Below are positions 34,759-43,602 of a stretch of DNA of 64,000 nucleotides, one piece after another (positions within the stretch are counted from its first letter, which is position 1; every line of letters begins with the position of its first letter). The position numbers were made by a program, and so were the translations under genes. The stretch is from contig JAJDTY010000011.1 of NCBI GenBank assembly GCA_022826945.1, positions 124,001-188,000 on the forward strand, written 5' to 3'. This DNA comes from Candidatus Binatia bacterium. GTDB taxonomy: Bacteria; Desulfobacterota; Binatia; Bin18. The notes beneath the pieces are model-generated. The model saw only the letters and a program-made list of their open reading frames with translations, did no database searches and was not told where the DNA came from.

Positions 34759-35189
34759 ATGTCCGCCCTGCTATTTGACACGAGTGTGTATATTCCGATT
34801 CTGCGCGATGAAAATTTTGCGAGAGAATTTCGACCCCGTTATCTCCGCGGGCTTCCGCTTACATACTGTAGCGCCGTCGTCATAGAAGAACTTCTCGCTG
34901 GAGTCCGAACGATCCGACATCGAAGACAGGCGGCTGCCCTGTATGAACCCTTCGAGCGGGTGCGACGAATTATTACCCCCAGTCAGCGCATATGGAAAAA
35001 ACCGGGACCATTGCCGCAACGATAGCGGACCAAGCTCCCCAGCTCCGTGATAAGCTCTCGCGTGGATTCCTGAACGATATTCTTATTGCTTTGAGTGGAC
35101 GTTCTATCGGAGCAACGGTCGTTACTCGGAACGAGGAGGACTTTCGGCTCATCCGGCAATTTCGAAAGTTCTCACTGGACGTTATCTAA
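34759..35189 (+). pseudogene. PIN-domain (VapC-like) gene with a -1 frameshift at an A6 run
   Basis: The start at ATG 34759 (after AAGAGGA) gives MSALLFDTSVYIPILRDE, a PIN opening, with VVIEELLAGVRTIRHRRQ holding the second acidic residue. The frame then ends at 35025. From 34998 the -1 frame continues the domain with TGTIAATIADQAPQLRD, GFLNDILIALSG and ATVVTRNEEDFRLI to the stop at 35187-35189. The switch coincides with six A at 34996-35001. Joined, the product is a complete PIN protein of about 143 residues. Either an A was lost (mutation or sequencing error) or slippage restores the frame. No antitoxin gene is visible upstream. Confidence 0.7.
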
Positions 35190-35197
35190 CCGTATGC

Positions 35198-36235
35198 TTA
35201 TCGGCAGTGCGGAATGACTTCCTTAGCAAACCGTTCCATCGAGCGTTTGACAATGGCGTGATCGACCAGCCCGCCCTGGTTGAAATAGCCAATAAACTCG
35301 GTCATGGGAAATTCCTGCTTGAAGTGCCGAATGCGTTCGATGCAGTAATCCGGGTCGCCGAAGGCACCCATCTTGTTGTCCAACCCCTCGTAGTTAACCC
35401 GCTCCAAGCGCTCCACTATCTGCTGAAAGGCTTCGTAGCTTTTGATGGTGGTCTTGCCGAGCGGACGGAGCCGTTCTCCCGCAGCTCGAAAAAAATTCAT
35501 CAGGCTTGGTTCGTATTCCTCCCGGGCTTTGGCCCGGCTGTCGGCAACGTGGACGGGAAACATCAGCGCGACATCGGACCGGACCCCAGGGTTCAGATTG
35601 TTCTGATACTCCGTGATATAGCCGCGTAGTTTATCGGGTGGGTTAATCAACGGAGAGGCAAAGATCGACAGGCCGAGCTGCCCGGCTAAGGCAAAGGTGT
35701 CCGGGCTGTTTGCCGCCATGCGTATCGGAGGGTAGGGCTGCTGAATGGGGCGCGGCACGACCGGCAGATCCTCGGCCTGGAAGTATTTGCCCTGATAGGA
35801 CAGGCGGTCCGTTGTCCAGGCAGTGCGAATCACGTCGAGAGCTTCCGCAAAGCGCTCCCGACTCTCCTCCATGGGCACGTTATAACCTTGGTAATGTACC
35901 GGCGCGGTGCCGCGTCCCACGCCGAACTCCAGCCGCCCTCCACTCAGAATATCGGCGGTAGCCGCTTCTTCCGCAATTTTCATTGGACTGTGCAGCGGCA
36001 GAAGGGTGACGGCAGTGCCCAGACGGATACGCTCGGTATGCTGAGCCGCAGTTGCCAGTACCATCAGCGGCGAGGCCATAATCGAGGTGCTCGGCCCAAA
36101 GTGCAGTTCGCCCAGCCAGACGGTATCAAAGCCGACCGCATCGCCCAGCCGAATCTGTGCCAGAATATCGTGGTAACGCTGGCGCTCGGACTGGGTGGGC
36201 GCGCACGGCAACTGATCGAAAAACCCAAAGCGCAT
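35198..36235 (-). CDS. LLM class flavin-dependent oxidoreductase
   Basis: This 345-residue luciferase-like protein shows DAVGFDTVWLGELHFGPSTS, RIRLGTAVTLLPLHSPMKIAEEAATAD, LSGGRLEFGVGRGTAPVHY and PPIRMAANSPDTF, the standard LLM blocks for FMN or F420 binding. It likely oxygenates or dehydrogenates a small organic substrate. It is the last gene of the six-gene minus-strand operon starting with the molybdoenzyme at 41058, 40 bases after the SDR gene. It converges on the broken PIN gene with an 8-base gap. Confidence 0.87.
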   Translation of the reverse strand: MRFGFFDQLPCAPTQSERQRYHDILAQIRLGDAVGFDTVWLGELHFGPSTSIMASPLMVLATAAQHTERIRLGTAVTLLPLHSPMKIAEEAATADILSGGRLEFGVGRGTAPVHYQGYNVPMEESRERFAEALDVIRTAWTTDRLSYQGKYFQAEDLPVVPRPIQQPYPPIRMAANSPDTFALAGQLGLSIFASPLINPPDKLRGYITEYQNNLNPGVRSDVALMFPVHVADSRAKAREEYEPSLMNFFRAAGERLRPLGKTTIKSYEAFQQIVERLERVNYEGLDNKMGAFGDPDYCIERIRHFKQEFPMTEFIGYFNQGGLVDHAIVKRSMERFAKEVIPHCR

Positions 36236-36275
36236 GAATCCCTCCTTATTTGCTTGGGCGTATCGTTCACTCTTC

Positions 36276-37025
36276 TTAGCGGGCGGTATATCCCCCGTCG
36301 ATAACCAATTCTGCGCCGGTCACATACGAGGACTCATCCGAAGCAAGATAGAGCACGCCATACGCGACTTCTTCGACCGTGCCGTCCCTGCCCAGAGGAG
36401 TCAGCCGCAGGAGCATCTCCCGCCGTTCCGGGGCCAGCGGGGCAGTCATTGGAGTTTCGATGCGACCGGGATGAACAGAGTTGACCCGAATCTTGTCCGG
36501 CGCATACTGGATCGCGGCGTTCTTCGTGAGAAGCCGTACCGCGCCCTTACTGGCTTGATAGGCCGGGATATTGGGCAGACCGATCAGGCCGGCAATAGAC
36601 GAAATATTCACAATAGAGCCACCACCGGCCCGACGCATGGCCGGAACTGCGTGTTTCATGCCGAGAAAGACCCCGGTTTGATTCACGCCGATTACTTCAT
36701 TCCAGGCTTCGAGGCTGGTTTCATCGAGCGGTGCCATGCGGACAATCCCAGCATTGTTGACTAAAATATCCAGCCTGCCGTAGGTCTGTTCGGCAGTCTC
36801 AACAGCCCGTTGCCAGTCTTGTTCGTGTGTGACATCAAGCGGGACAAACGTGGCGGTTCCGCCCTGTTGAGCGATGTTCTCGACGGCAGATCGACCTTGA
36901 TCTTCAAGGATATCGCCCAGGACGACCTGAGCTCCCTCACGCGCGAATAAACATGCTTCGCTCTCGCCCATACCACGGGCAGCACCGGAGATAAGGGCAA
37001 CTTTTCCAGAGAGTCGTCCCGCCAT
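36276..37025 (-). CDS. SDR family oxidoreductase
   Basis: This 249-residue classical short-chain dehydrogenase/reductase has the cofactor motif ALISGAARGMGESEA (Gly-x3-Gly-x-Gly), the adenine-ring Asp in FVPLDVTHEQ, NNAG in ILVNNAGIV, catalytic Ser in VNISSIAGLIG and Tyr-x3-Lys in YQASKGA. The acidic residue in VVLGDILEDQ after beta-2 favours NAD over NADP. It oxidises an alcohol or reduces a ketone. It is 13 bases from the SnoaL-like gene upstream and belongs to the operon 41058-35198. Confidence 0.9.
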   Translation of the reverse strand: MAGRLSGKVALISGAARGMGESEACLFAREGAQVVLGDILEDQGRSAVENIAQQGGTATFVPLDVTHEQDWQRAVETAEQTYGRLDILVNNAGIVRMAPLDETSLEAWNEVIGVNQTGVFLGMKHAVPAMRRAGGGSIVNISSIAGLIGLPNIPAYQASKGAVRLLTKNAAIQYAPDKIRVNSVHPGRIETPMTAPLAPERREMLLRLTPLGRDGTVEEVAYGVLYLASDESSYVTGAELVIDGGYTAR

Positions 37026-37038
37026 CTATCGTCTTCCC

Positions 37039-37455
37039 TTAGGACGTATGGGGCCGTGACTCGTGGTAGTGGATGACTTTCCAGGACGCGTCTGTGCGCC
37101 GCAGGATAAAGGTGTCGCGTCCACCGGTCACAAAGGGTTCGGACAGTCGCTTGAGATCGGCCTCAAAGTGGAAATTGCAAAACGCGTAAGCCGTATCGCC
37201 GAACACGTCGATGGTGATGTCGCTCAGTTGCATGGCCCCAACGCGGATGACCGACTCCGCTGCATGGCGAAAATATGCCTCTACTTCGGCCCAGCCTCGG
37301 ATCGGTTGAGCCCGCTCCTCGGGAATATAGAGGATATGTTCATAGTCGGGGTCCCAGATGCTCTTGAGCCCTTCCCAGTCCATGGCTTCCCAGCTTTTGG
37401 AATAGCGCTCAAGAACAGCCCTGATTTGCTGGGTGTCCTGTTCCGTGGTCGGCAT
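37039..37455 (-). CDS. SnoaL/NTF2-fold protein
   Basis: This 138-residue protein has the cone-shaped NTF2-like fold: an N-terminal helix with VLERYSKSWEAMDWEGLKSI and WDPDYEHILYIPEE, GWAEVEAYFRHA, then the long antiparallel strands ending SWKVIHYHESR. Proteins of this fold include cyclases, dehydratases, isomerases and hydroxylases of polyketide, steroid or aromatic metabolism. The specific reaction is not known. It is inside the minus-strand operon between an alpha/beta hydrolase (11 bases) and the SDR (13 bases). Confidence 0.75.
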   Translation of the reverse strand: MPTTEQDTQQIRAVLERYSKSWEAMDWEGLKSIWDPDYEHILYIPEERAQPIRGWAEVEAYFRHAAESVIRVGAMQLSDITIDVFGDTAYAFCNFHFEADLKRLSEPFVTGGRDTFILRRTDASWKVIHYHESRPHTS

Positions 37456-37466
37456 ATATGCAGTCC

Positions 37467-38267
37467 TTATCCGAGTTGGACAACAAAGTTCTCCAGTACT
37501 TGGTTGAATGCTAGCGGCTGCTCAATCTGGTACATATGGGCGACGTCGGTGACGATCTGTAACTCCGCGTTGGGCATGTGTTCGGCCAGAATCCGATTGG
37601 CTTCAACCGGCGTGGCTTCGTCCTCTTCGCCCACCACGATCAGCGTGGGCTGAGTAATCTCTGCGAGTCTGGGCGTAATATCCCAATTCCACACGCCGTC
37701 GGGGTGCTCGACCAGGGCGCAGGCCACGCGCTGCGGAAAGGCGACGCTATCGAGTAGGTTGTTCTTGAGCAGGCGACAAATCTCGGGACGCTCGTGCCGC
37801 GTCCGTTGCGAAAAACAGCGCTGCACAAACTCGTCGGTCATCTCTTCGTATTTCGTTCGCAGGTCTCTCAACAGATCAGTCGAATCCACAAACCGGGTCA
37901 GATTCGTCGCGCTGCTGATAATCAGATTGCCGGCGACGAGGTCCGGGTTGTCCAGGCATATCTGCATCGCCCGCATGCCGCCCATGGAATTGCCAACCAG
38001 AATCGCGCGGTCAATGCCCAAAGCGGCCAGCACGGCGGCATCGTCGGCCGCCATCTCCTGAATGGAATACCCGCTCAGCGGTTTACTCGAACGTCCGTGG
38101 CCGCGGGCCTCAATCACAATGCAGCGATAGCGGTGGGCCAGGAGCGGGACCTGATAGGTCCATATCCAGGCGTTGCAGGAATACCCGTGCAGAAAAACGA
38201 GCGGACGACCCTGCCCATAATCGTCGTAATGCACGCGAATCCCGTGCTCCCTTTCAACGAACGGCAT
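37467..38267 (-). CDS. alpha/beta hydrolase
   Basis: This 266-residue protein has the alpha/beta-hydrolase triad: Ser94 in ILVGNSMGGMRA, Asp in VVGEEDEATPV and His in VTDVAHMYQIEQP. LVFLHGYSCNAWIWTYQVP carries the oxyanion-hole HG motif, and IEARGHGRSSKP is typical of ring-fission-product hydrolases and 3-oxoadipate enol-lactonase-like members. It could open a lactone or cleave a C-C bond in the pathway encoded by this operon. Confidence 0.87.
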   Translation of the reverse strand: MPFVEREHGIRVHYDDYGQGRPLVFLHGYSCNAWIWTYQVPLLAHRYRCIVIEARGHGRSSKPLSGYSIQEMAADDAAVLAALGIDRAILVGNSMGGMRAMQICLDNPDLVAGNLIISSATNLTRFVDSTDLLRDLRTKYEEMTDEFVQRCFSQRTRHERPEICRLLKNNLLDSVAFPQRVACALVEHPDGVWNWDITPRLAEITQPTLIVVGEEDEATPVEANRILAEHMPNAELQIVTDVAHMYQIEQPLAFNQVLENFVVQLG

Positions 38268-38289
38268 AGGTCGCTCCTCTTCTCTTTCA

Positions 38290-38760
38290 CTACTGGCCGA
38301 GGAAGGGGGTTTTCACCCAGCCGTCGCCGTACGGGGTAAAGAAGAAGGGCGTCACGCTGAGGTGTTTGAATTTCCACTCGCCGTCCCGCTTCTCGTAGCG
38401 CTCCTCGTACCGACCGGTCAGCCAGGCGGCCTGATTGCCCTCGGCCAGAGTACAGGGCTGAAACAGATACCATTGGCCCGTGGCGGTATCCGCGTCCACC
38501 TCAATAATGGGGTTCATGACATTGTGGACCGCAAAAGGAAAAATTTCAGCCGCGCCTTGAAAGAAGGTCCGGATGGCCTCGCGGCCTTCATGCTTGCCGA
38601 ATTTTCCGCCATCCCAGACCGCGTCCTCGGTAAACAGTTCGGCAATGCCGTCCGCGTCGTATTGATTGTCGCAGAAGGCACAGTAGCGGGCTTTGAGCTT
38701 CTTGATGGCTTCAATGCTCTCCAGGGTTTGAATGCGTTGGGCGAGATCGTCAGCGTTCAT
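38290..38760 (-). CDS. SnoaL/NTF2-fold protein (dehydratase-like)
   Basis: This 156-residue protein opens with an alpha-helical LESIEAIKKLKARYCAFCDNQ and FTEDAVWDGG, followed by GREAIRTFFQGAA and HNVMNPIIEVD. This is the pattern of the SnoaL-4 group that includes BaiE-like bile acid dehydratases and scytalone dehydratase relatives. A Tyr (ARYCAF) and an Asp/His pair sit where such dehydratases have catalytic residues, but the assignment is by fold only. It is the second gene of the operon, 24 bases after the molybdoenzyme. Confidence 0.75.
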   Translation of the reverse strand: MNADDLAQRIQTLESIEAIKKLKARYCAFCDNQYDADGIAELFTEDAVWDGGKFGKHEGREAIRTFFQGAAEIFPFAVHNVMNPIIEVDADTATGQWYLFQPCTLAEGNQAAWLTGRYEERYEKRDGEWKFKHLSVTPFFFTPYGDGWVKTPFLGQ

Positions 38761-38784
38761 GTCTGCTCCCTCCTTGGTGAGATG

Positions 38785-41058
38785 TTATTGCCTCGTTGTT
38801 TCTGAAGATTCGGAGTGTGTGGCCTGCTCCACCTTGACTAGACGACAAGGGAGACCGCGTAGCAGCCAGGTGCCCATCATGGGGTCGCACTGCGCCGGGT
38901 CATCATCGGTACACACATTGATATTCGTTTCCCACAGGCCGTACAGCTCCGGGGCCTGCCCCGGGCGCTCGGGATACCACCAGCGGTCGGCCTGGACGAC
39001 GCGCGGATGGAGGGTTTCATCCAAGCGGGCGACGTGTCGCACGCTACCGATCGGGGTCTCGATGGCGACCCACGTCCCGTCCTCAATGCCGAGTTCCGCC
39101 GCGGCGTGCGGGTGAAGCTGGACCACCGGGTGGGGATACTTCTTACGGAACCAGGGCATCTGCTGGCTGTTCTGGTGAAAGCCCTCGATGACCCGCCCTC
39201 CGGTTGTCAGCACCAACGGATAATCGGTTGACCAGCGCGTAAAGATTTCCGGTTCCTCGTAGACGGGCAGGGCCGGGTAGTCGAGGGCGGTCAGGATGGT
39301 TGAGTGTAACTCCACCCTCCCGGATGGGGTCCCAAAGCGCGGCTTATCATCCTGGGCCGACCGACCGGTGAATTTCCCGTAGCGTGGCGTGGCGGACATC
39401 CACGGCCCACGTTGCTGAGCCAGAGTGTGAAAGCTGAGGCCGGCTGGTCGCAGACAGGTATCCCAGAACTCCTCAACGGTCTCCGGCCAGTCCGCCCCCT
39501 GACCCAGCCGCCGCCCGAGGTCTCTCCACAGCTCATAATCGTTCCGGTGACCATACTCAGGCTCAATGGCCGCGTGGCTCGCCGCGGCGTAATCGCCGGC
39601 GGTACCCATATAGCCGAGACCGGTGGAGAAGGACGGCTTTTCGAGCCAGTGGCTGGCAGGTAGGACGTAGTCGGCCAACTGCGCGGTTGGAGACAGAAAC
39701 AGGTCGTGGACCACCAACAGTTCCAGGTTGGTACTCCGTAGCGCCTGTTCGACCCGCTTGGCATTGCCACTCCCACCCAGCGGGTTATGGTGCTGGACAA
39801 ACAGCCCCTTGACCGGATACGGCTCGCCCTGGGTAATCGCCTGCCACAGGCTGGGCTCATGGGCCGAAGCCGTCCAACTCAGCAGGTGGTGCTTGCCGTG
39901 CCAGGCCGGCGCCATGGCCGCATCAAGCTGCTTATACCCGTCGCCCAGCAGACGAAACCGATCGATCCCCAGTCGCTTGCGCCACTGTTCTTCGGGCAGG
40001 CGGTCCATCAACATCACGTCCCCGTTTGCCACGACCTGCCGGGGAGGGCCGGACAGGGAGTGGCCACCCTCGCGATCCAGATTGCCGCTAATGGCCACCA
40101 GACAGGCAATTGCCCGCGCGGCCTGGAGGCTCGCCGGGCCGAGCTGGCACACCCCGTTGCCACTATTGATAATGCCAGGCCGGCTACGGGCAAACAGCCG
40201 CGCCGCTTTGACCAGGAGTTCTTGTGGAACCCAGGTGAGTTCGGCGGCCCGCTGCGGCGAGTAGGCAGCCACGTGCTGCTGCAAGGCGTCGAACCCGGTG
40301 GTGTACTGCTCGACAAACTCCCGGTCGTACAGACCTTCTTCAATAAGAACCGAGAGCCAGCCTAAGGCTAAGGCGCCATCCGCTCCAGGGCGGAGCTGCA
40401 ACCACAGATCGGCCTGCTTTGCTTCGGTGGTATAGTGGGGATCAACCACAATGAGCGTAGCCCCCTGGCGGTGGGCTTTGACGATCTGTTTCCACAGGAG
40501 GGGCACCGAAGCACTCGGCCGCATCCCCCACAGCACAATGCATTTCGTCAGGCCGGGGACGGGAGAGGTGTGCGCGGTCGGGCCATAGCCATAGGTCAGG
40601 GACTCGGCCATGGTCGTTGGGCCGGAGCAGATTTTATCCTGCCCGGCACTATTTGGGCTGCCGAAGAGGTTCAGAAAACGCTCGCCAAGACCCCAGTCCG
40701 CACCGTGAAACGTGCCAAAGGTGACGGCAACACTTTCAGGGCCGTGCTGGCGCTTCAGGGTTTGGAGCCGTGCGGCAATATCGTCCAGGGCTTCGTCCCA
40801 GGTGACCTGCTGCCAGGCCCCCTCGCCCCGCTCCCCCGCGCGTTTGAGTGGCCAGTGGACGCGTCCCTCCTGATAATGCAATTCAGCAGCCCGGCGCCCC
40901 TTAATACAGACAAACCCCTGACTGATCGGATGCTCTGCGTCGCCACTGATTTGGGTGATTCGTCCCTGCTCCACATGGGCGAGCACGCCACACTGCTGAG
41001 AACAGCTACAACATATGACAGGCCTGACGGCTGTCTGCTCTTGGGTGGAAAGAGTCAT
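38785..41058 (-). CDS. molybdopterin-dependent oxidoreductase (DMSO reductase family)
   Basis: This 757-residue protein starts at ATG 41058 after GAAAGG; a longer open frame upstream lacks coding character. The N-terminal CCSCSQQCGVLAHVEQG with a later Cys in GFVCIKGRR gives a [4Fe-4S] site of the type C-x2-C-x3-C-x(n)-C. Bis-MGD domains follow (SVAVTFGTFHGADWG, GQDKICSGPTTM, IVVDPHYTTEAKQADLWLQLRPG, PASHWLEKPSFSTG), then the C-terminal beta-barrel (SGRVELHS, VVQLHPHAAAELGIEDG). No Tat signal is present, so it should be cytoplasmic. No iron-sulfur or membrane partner is adjacent. It heads an operon with SnoaL, hydrolase, SDR and LLM genes, suggesting hydroxylation or reduction of an organic substrate. 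Confidence 0.87.
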   Translation of the reverse strand: MTLSTQEQTAVRPVICCSCSQQCGVLAHVEQGRITQISGDAEHPISQGFVCIKGRRAAELHYQEGRVHWPLKRAGERGEGAWQQVTWDEALDDIAARLQTLKRQHGPESVAVTFGTFHGADWGLGERFLNLFGSPNSAGQDKICSGPTTMAESLTYGYGPTAHTSPVPGLTKCIVLWGMRPSASVPLLWKQIVKAHRQGATLIVVDPHYTTEAKQADLWLQLRPGADGALALGWLSVLIEEGLYDREFVEQYTTGFDALQQHVAAYSPQRAAELTWVPQELLVKAARLFARSRPGIINSGNGVCQLGPASLQAARAIACLVAISGNLDREGGHSLSGPPRQVVANGDVMLMDRLPEEQWRKRLGIDRFRLLGDGYKQLDAAMAPAWHGKHHLLSWTASAHEPSLWQAITQGEPYPVKGLFVQHHNPLGGSGNAKRVEQALRSTNLELLVVHDLFLSPTAQLADYVLPASHWLEKPSFSTGLGYMGTAGDYAAASHAAIEPEYGHRNDYELWRDLGRRLGQGADWPETVEEFWDTCLRPAGLSFHTLAQQRGPWMSATPRYGKFTGRSAQDDKPRFGTPSGRVELHSTILTALDYPALPVYEEPEIFTRWSTDYPLVLTTGGRVIEGFHQNSQQMPWFRKKYPHPVVQLHPHAAAELGIEDGTWVAIETPIGSVRHVARLDETLHPRVVQADRWWYPERPGQAPELYGLWETNINVCTDDDPAQCDPMMGTWLLRGLPCRLVKVEQATHSESSETTRQ

Positions 41059-41224
41059 GGCGCGCCTTTCACGCAAAGAATATGAAATCGCTCTAGTCCA
41101 TCTCAGACCGAGTGTCAATGAAAAAATGGTTTCGGAGATTCGAGACCGTAAGTAAAGAGGATGTCTTGCCAACAAGAGGGAAAAGGGCGTAGAGAGGAAA
41201 ACGGCTATAGAGAAGGGGGCGTCG

Positions 41225-42322
41225 GTGAAATTCGGAATTTTCTCTACCGTGACAAAGGCTGACGAGCGCAGTGTGCAGCGGCTCTTCAAGGAAAACCTGG
41301 AACAGGTCGTGTATGCCGAACAGCTCGGCTATGACAGCTTCTGGTTTGCAGAACACCACTTTTCCACCTACAGCATGATTGCCTCGCCCAACCTGATGGT
41401 GGCGTCGGCCGCTCAGCGGACCGGCCGCATCAAGCTCGGACCGGCAGTGAATGTCCTGCCGTTCCACCACCCGATTCGTTTGGCCGAAGAAGGAGCCATG
41501 CTCGATATGATGAGTGAGGGCCGTTTGCTGTGGGGCGTAGGCCGAGGCATCCAGCCTGGAGAATTTATCCCTTGGCAGGTGGACCATAACCAGAGTCGTG
41601 AGATTTTTGACGAAACCCATGAAGCTGTCATCCGTGCCTGGACGCAGCCCACATTTTCTTACCGCGGTCAGTTTATTGATATTCCTGAGACGACCCTGGA
41701 ACTCCGGCCGGTCCAAAAACCCCATCCCCCGGTCTGGACCGCGGGTCTGTCCGAACCGTCTGTCCGGTGGGCGGCGAAGCATAACTATCCATGTATGGAA
41801 GTGTATACATTACTCCCGACCATGCAGCAGCATTGGGAGATATACAAGGAGGAAAATGCTCGGCATGGCCATCAGATTGATCACGTTGGTTTAGTGCCGA
41901 CACGTCACGTATATCTGGCCGCTACGGATGAGCAGGCAAAAGCGGAGGTCTTACCGACGCTCGCCACCCGTTGGCAGCAGCTTCTCAAACTTGCAAAACC
42001 CGCTGAAATGGCACAGTCGTCTTCTTACGCCTATCTCAAGGGAACATTTGACGCAGCGGCCAGAGGCGACCTGACTGAACTCATGGACCTCGGTATGCTC
42101 CTGATCGGCAGCCCGGAAACCTGTGTTCGTCTGATTAGGCGCCATCAGGAGTTTTTGCCGGACCTCCAATACATGATCCTCTTTTTTGCCTACGGCAGCC
42201 TCAGCCAGACGCAAATCCGGAACTCGATGCGGCTGTTTGCCGAGGAGGTCATGCCGGAGTTTCCAGATGCTGAAACTCGCATGCCAATGGTCAACGGACA
42301 GAGTGTTCAGGAGAGGATATGA
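41225..42322 (+). CDS. LLM class flavin-dependent oxidoreductase
   Basis: This 365-residue protein starts at GTG 41225 after AAGGGGG. Marks: MKFGIFSTVTKADERS, YAEQLGYDSFWFAEHHFSTY, RIKLGPAVNVLPFHHPIRLAEEGAMLD, SEGRLLWGVGRGIQP and PHPPVWTAGLSEPS. It is a flavin or F420-dependent oxidoreductase of the luciferase superfamily. It leads the plus-strand operon 41225-48346 and overlaps the next gene by 4 bases (ATGA, 42319-42322). The likely role is a first oxygenation before ring cleavage by the dioxygenase-like products that follow. Confidence 0.87.
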   Translation: MKFGIFSTVTKADERSVQRLFKENLEQVVYAEQLGYDSFWFAEHHFSTYSMIASPNLMVASAAQRTGRIKLGPAVNVLPFHHPIRLAEEGAMLDMMSEGRLLWGVGRGIQPGEFIPWQVDHNQSREIFDETHEAVIRAWTQPTFSYRGQFIDIPETTLELRPVQKPHPPVWTAGLSEPSVRWAAKHNYPCMEVYTLLPTMQQHWEIYKEENARHGHQIDHVGLVPTRHVYLAATDEQAKAEVLPTLATRWQQLLKLAKPAEMAQSSSYAYLKGTFDAAARGDLTELMDLGMLLIGSPETCVRLIRRHQEFLPDLQYMILFFAYGSLSQTQIRNSMRLFAEEVMPEFPDAETRMPMVNGQSVQERI

Positions 42323-42999
42323 CAGCCGCCGCTCAAGAAGCCTGGTTTGGGCAACCGCTCGTGCCGGGTAAAAAACCGATCAAGAAAAACCTGTTTGAGG
42401 AAATCATTCACGCTACCGGAACCCTGGAACTCGTGCCGGTTTTTCCCTATCTCGACGATGGGGCGATCGTGCCGTGCCTGAGTGTCTCGATCGGCGGGCC
42501 GAACGCCAGAAAATTCCAATTTTTTCACGAGAACATTGTCCCTGAGGTGTTACTCTGTCTCGCGGGCGAAGACAGCGCACTCCAGGCGGGCCAGATGATG
42601 GTACTGCCCAATATGCACGGGGTGAATAATTTCTTAAAAGACTTGGCGAACGAACACGCCTACATGGTTGTCCTGATTACCATCCGCATGAACTCCCAAG
42701 ACAATCAAAATGAGGGATTTGTGATCCGGTGCGAGAAATGCAATGAGCTTGTCTACCGGCGCGAGACCAATATCAAGCATGGACCGGAGCGTCCGTATTA
42801 CCCAGAGTTCTATGCGCTTGGCTTCTACGCCGATGCGATTGATGAGTTCAACGCCTCGGCTCGAATATGCCCCAAGTGTAATCATGTTCAGGAACCTTTT
42901 CCTGACGAGCAGGTCGGTTGGCGACGCTACGCTCAGCAGGTTGCGGTTGCCAACCGTGCCCGGACAGCCAGCGAGCAGCGTGCCGTGCACTGCGGGTAG
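42319..42999 (+). CDS. 3-hydroxyanthranilate 3,4-dioxygenase-like cupin with intact metal triad
   Basis: This 226-residue protein matches the HAAO family in key places. SIGGPNARKFQFFHENIVPE provides His70 and, six residues later, Glu76, the spacing of the Fe ligands in 3-hydroxyanthranilate dioxygenase; VLPNMHGVNN provides His100. The C-terminal half keeps the rubredoxin-like four-Cys site of bacterial HAAO: Cys138/Cys141 (RCEKCNELVY) and Cys184/Cys187 (ICPKCNHV). HAAO opens its aromatic ring with O2. No kynurenine-pathway genes are near, so a different ring substrate is likely. It is followed 11 bases later by a second, degenerate homologue. Confidence 0.72.
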   Translation: MTAAAQEAWFGQPLVPGKKPIKKNLFEEIIHATGTLELVPVFPYLDDGAIVPCLSVSIGGPNARKFQFFHENIVPEVLLCLAGEDSALQAGQMMVLPNMHGVNNFLKDLANEHAYMVVLITIRMNSQDNQNEGFVIRCEKCNELVYRRETNIKHGPERPYYPEFYALGFYADAIDEFNASARICPKCNHVQEPFPDEQVGWRRYAQQVAVANRARTASEQRAVHCG

Positions 43000-43010
43000 G
43001 GAAAGCGACT

Positions 43011-43577
43011 ATGGAACGAAGGCGTATGTTGCAGCTCTTTGAGGCCGCCGAGCAGCTCTGGGGGTCGTTTGATGATTTCCCTGCCTTGCCTCCTGGCATT
43101 GATCCTATGCCGCATCTCAGCCGGAATACCATCTCGCAACCCTTCTTTCTGGTCAGCGACCAGGACCAGACGCTGATTAACCTGAGCGGGGAGGGAGAGG
43201 TCTGGTTCGGGGGGGAGCGGCCGGAGCAATTCCAGCTTGCAGTCGGGGACAGTGTCTATATTCCAGCCGGTATTCCCAGTCGAGTCATAACCCACACGCC
43301 GAGTGTACAGGTTCGCTTCAAAGCTGAGACAGCAGGCAGAGAAGCCGTCGTGTGGTACTGCTCCGACTGCCGGGCTGTTGTGCATTGGCGGTCCATTGAT
43401 ACCCAGGCTGAAATCCCCCAGGCGGCCTATTGGCAGACAGTGCAGCAGTTCAATACCGACGCTGCGCTCCGCGTGTGCTCCGCCTGTCAGAGAGAACATC
43501 CTCCGGTTGAACTCGGTGATATTGCCTGGCCCGCAGTCGCTGAAGCCCTTCAAAGTGATACGGAAAAGGCGAACTGA
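43011..43577 (+). CDS. degenerate 3-hydroxyanthranilate dioxygenase-like paralogue
   Basis: This 188-residue protein starts at ATG 43011; an earlier frame start lies inside the upstream gene. It has the same plan as its neighbour: cupin ([26 protein letters not shown]) then a four-Cys site, Cys117/Cys120 ([11 protein letters not shown]) and Cys156/Cys159 ([10 protein letters not shown]). The metal triad is lost: the first strand reads [14 protein letters not shown] with no His, and the third ligand place is PSR instead of PHS/PHR. It may be a non-catalytic partner of the product of 42319, or have changed function. Confidence 0.68.
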   Translation: MERRRMLQLFEAAEQLWGSFDDFPALPPGIDPMPHLSRNTISQPFFLVSDQDQTLINLSGEGEVWFGGERPEQFQLAVGDSVYIPAGIPSRVITHTPSVQVRFKAETAGREAVVWYCSDCRAVVHWRSIDTQAEIPQAAYWQTVQQFNTDAALRVCSACQREHPPVELGDIAWPAVAEALQSDTEKAN

Positions 43578-43602
43578 AAACAGAAGAGCCCGGGAGAGTC
43601 AG

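Noticed and set aside
42319..42999. Kynurenine pathway locus based on HAAO similarity
   Set aside because: No kynureninase, kynurenine monooxygenase or nadC-like gene is in the operon; the neighbours point to a different ring-cleavage pathway.
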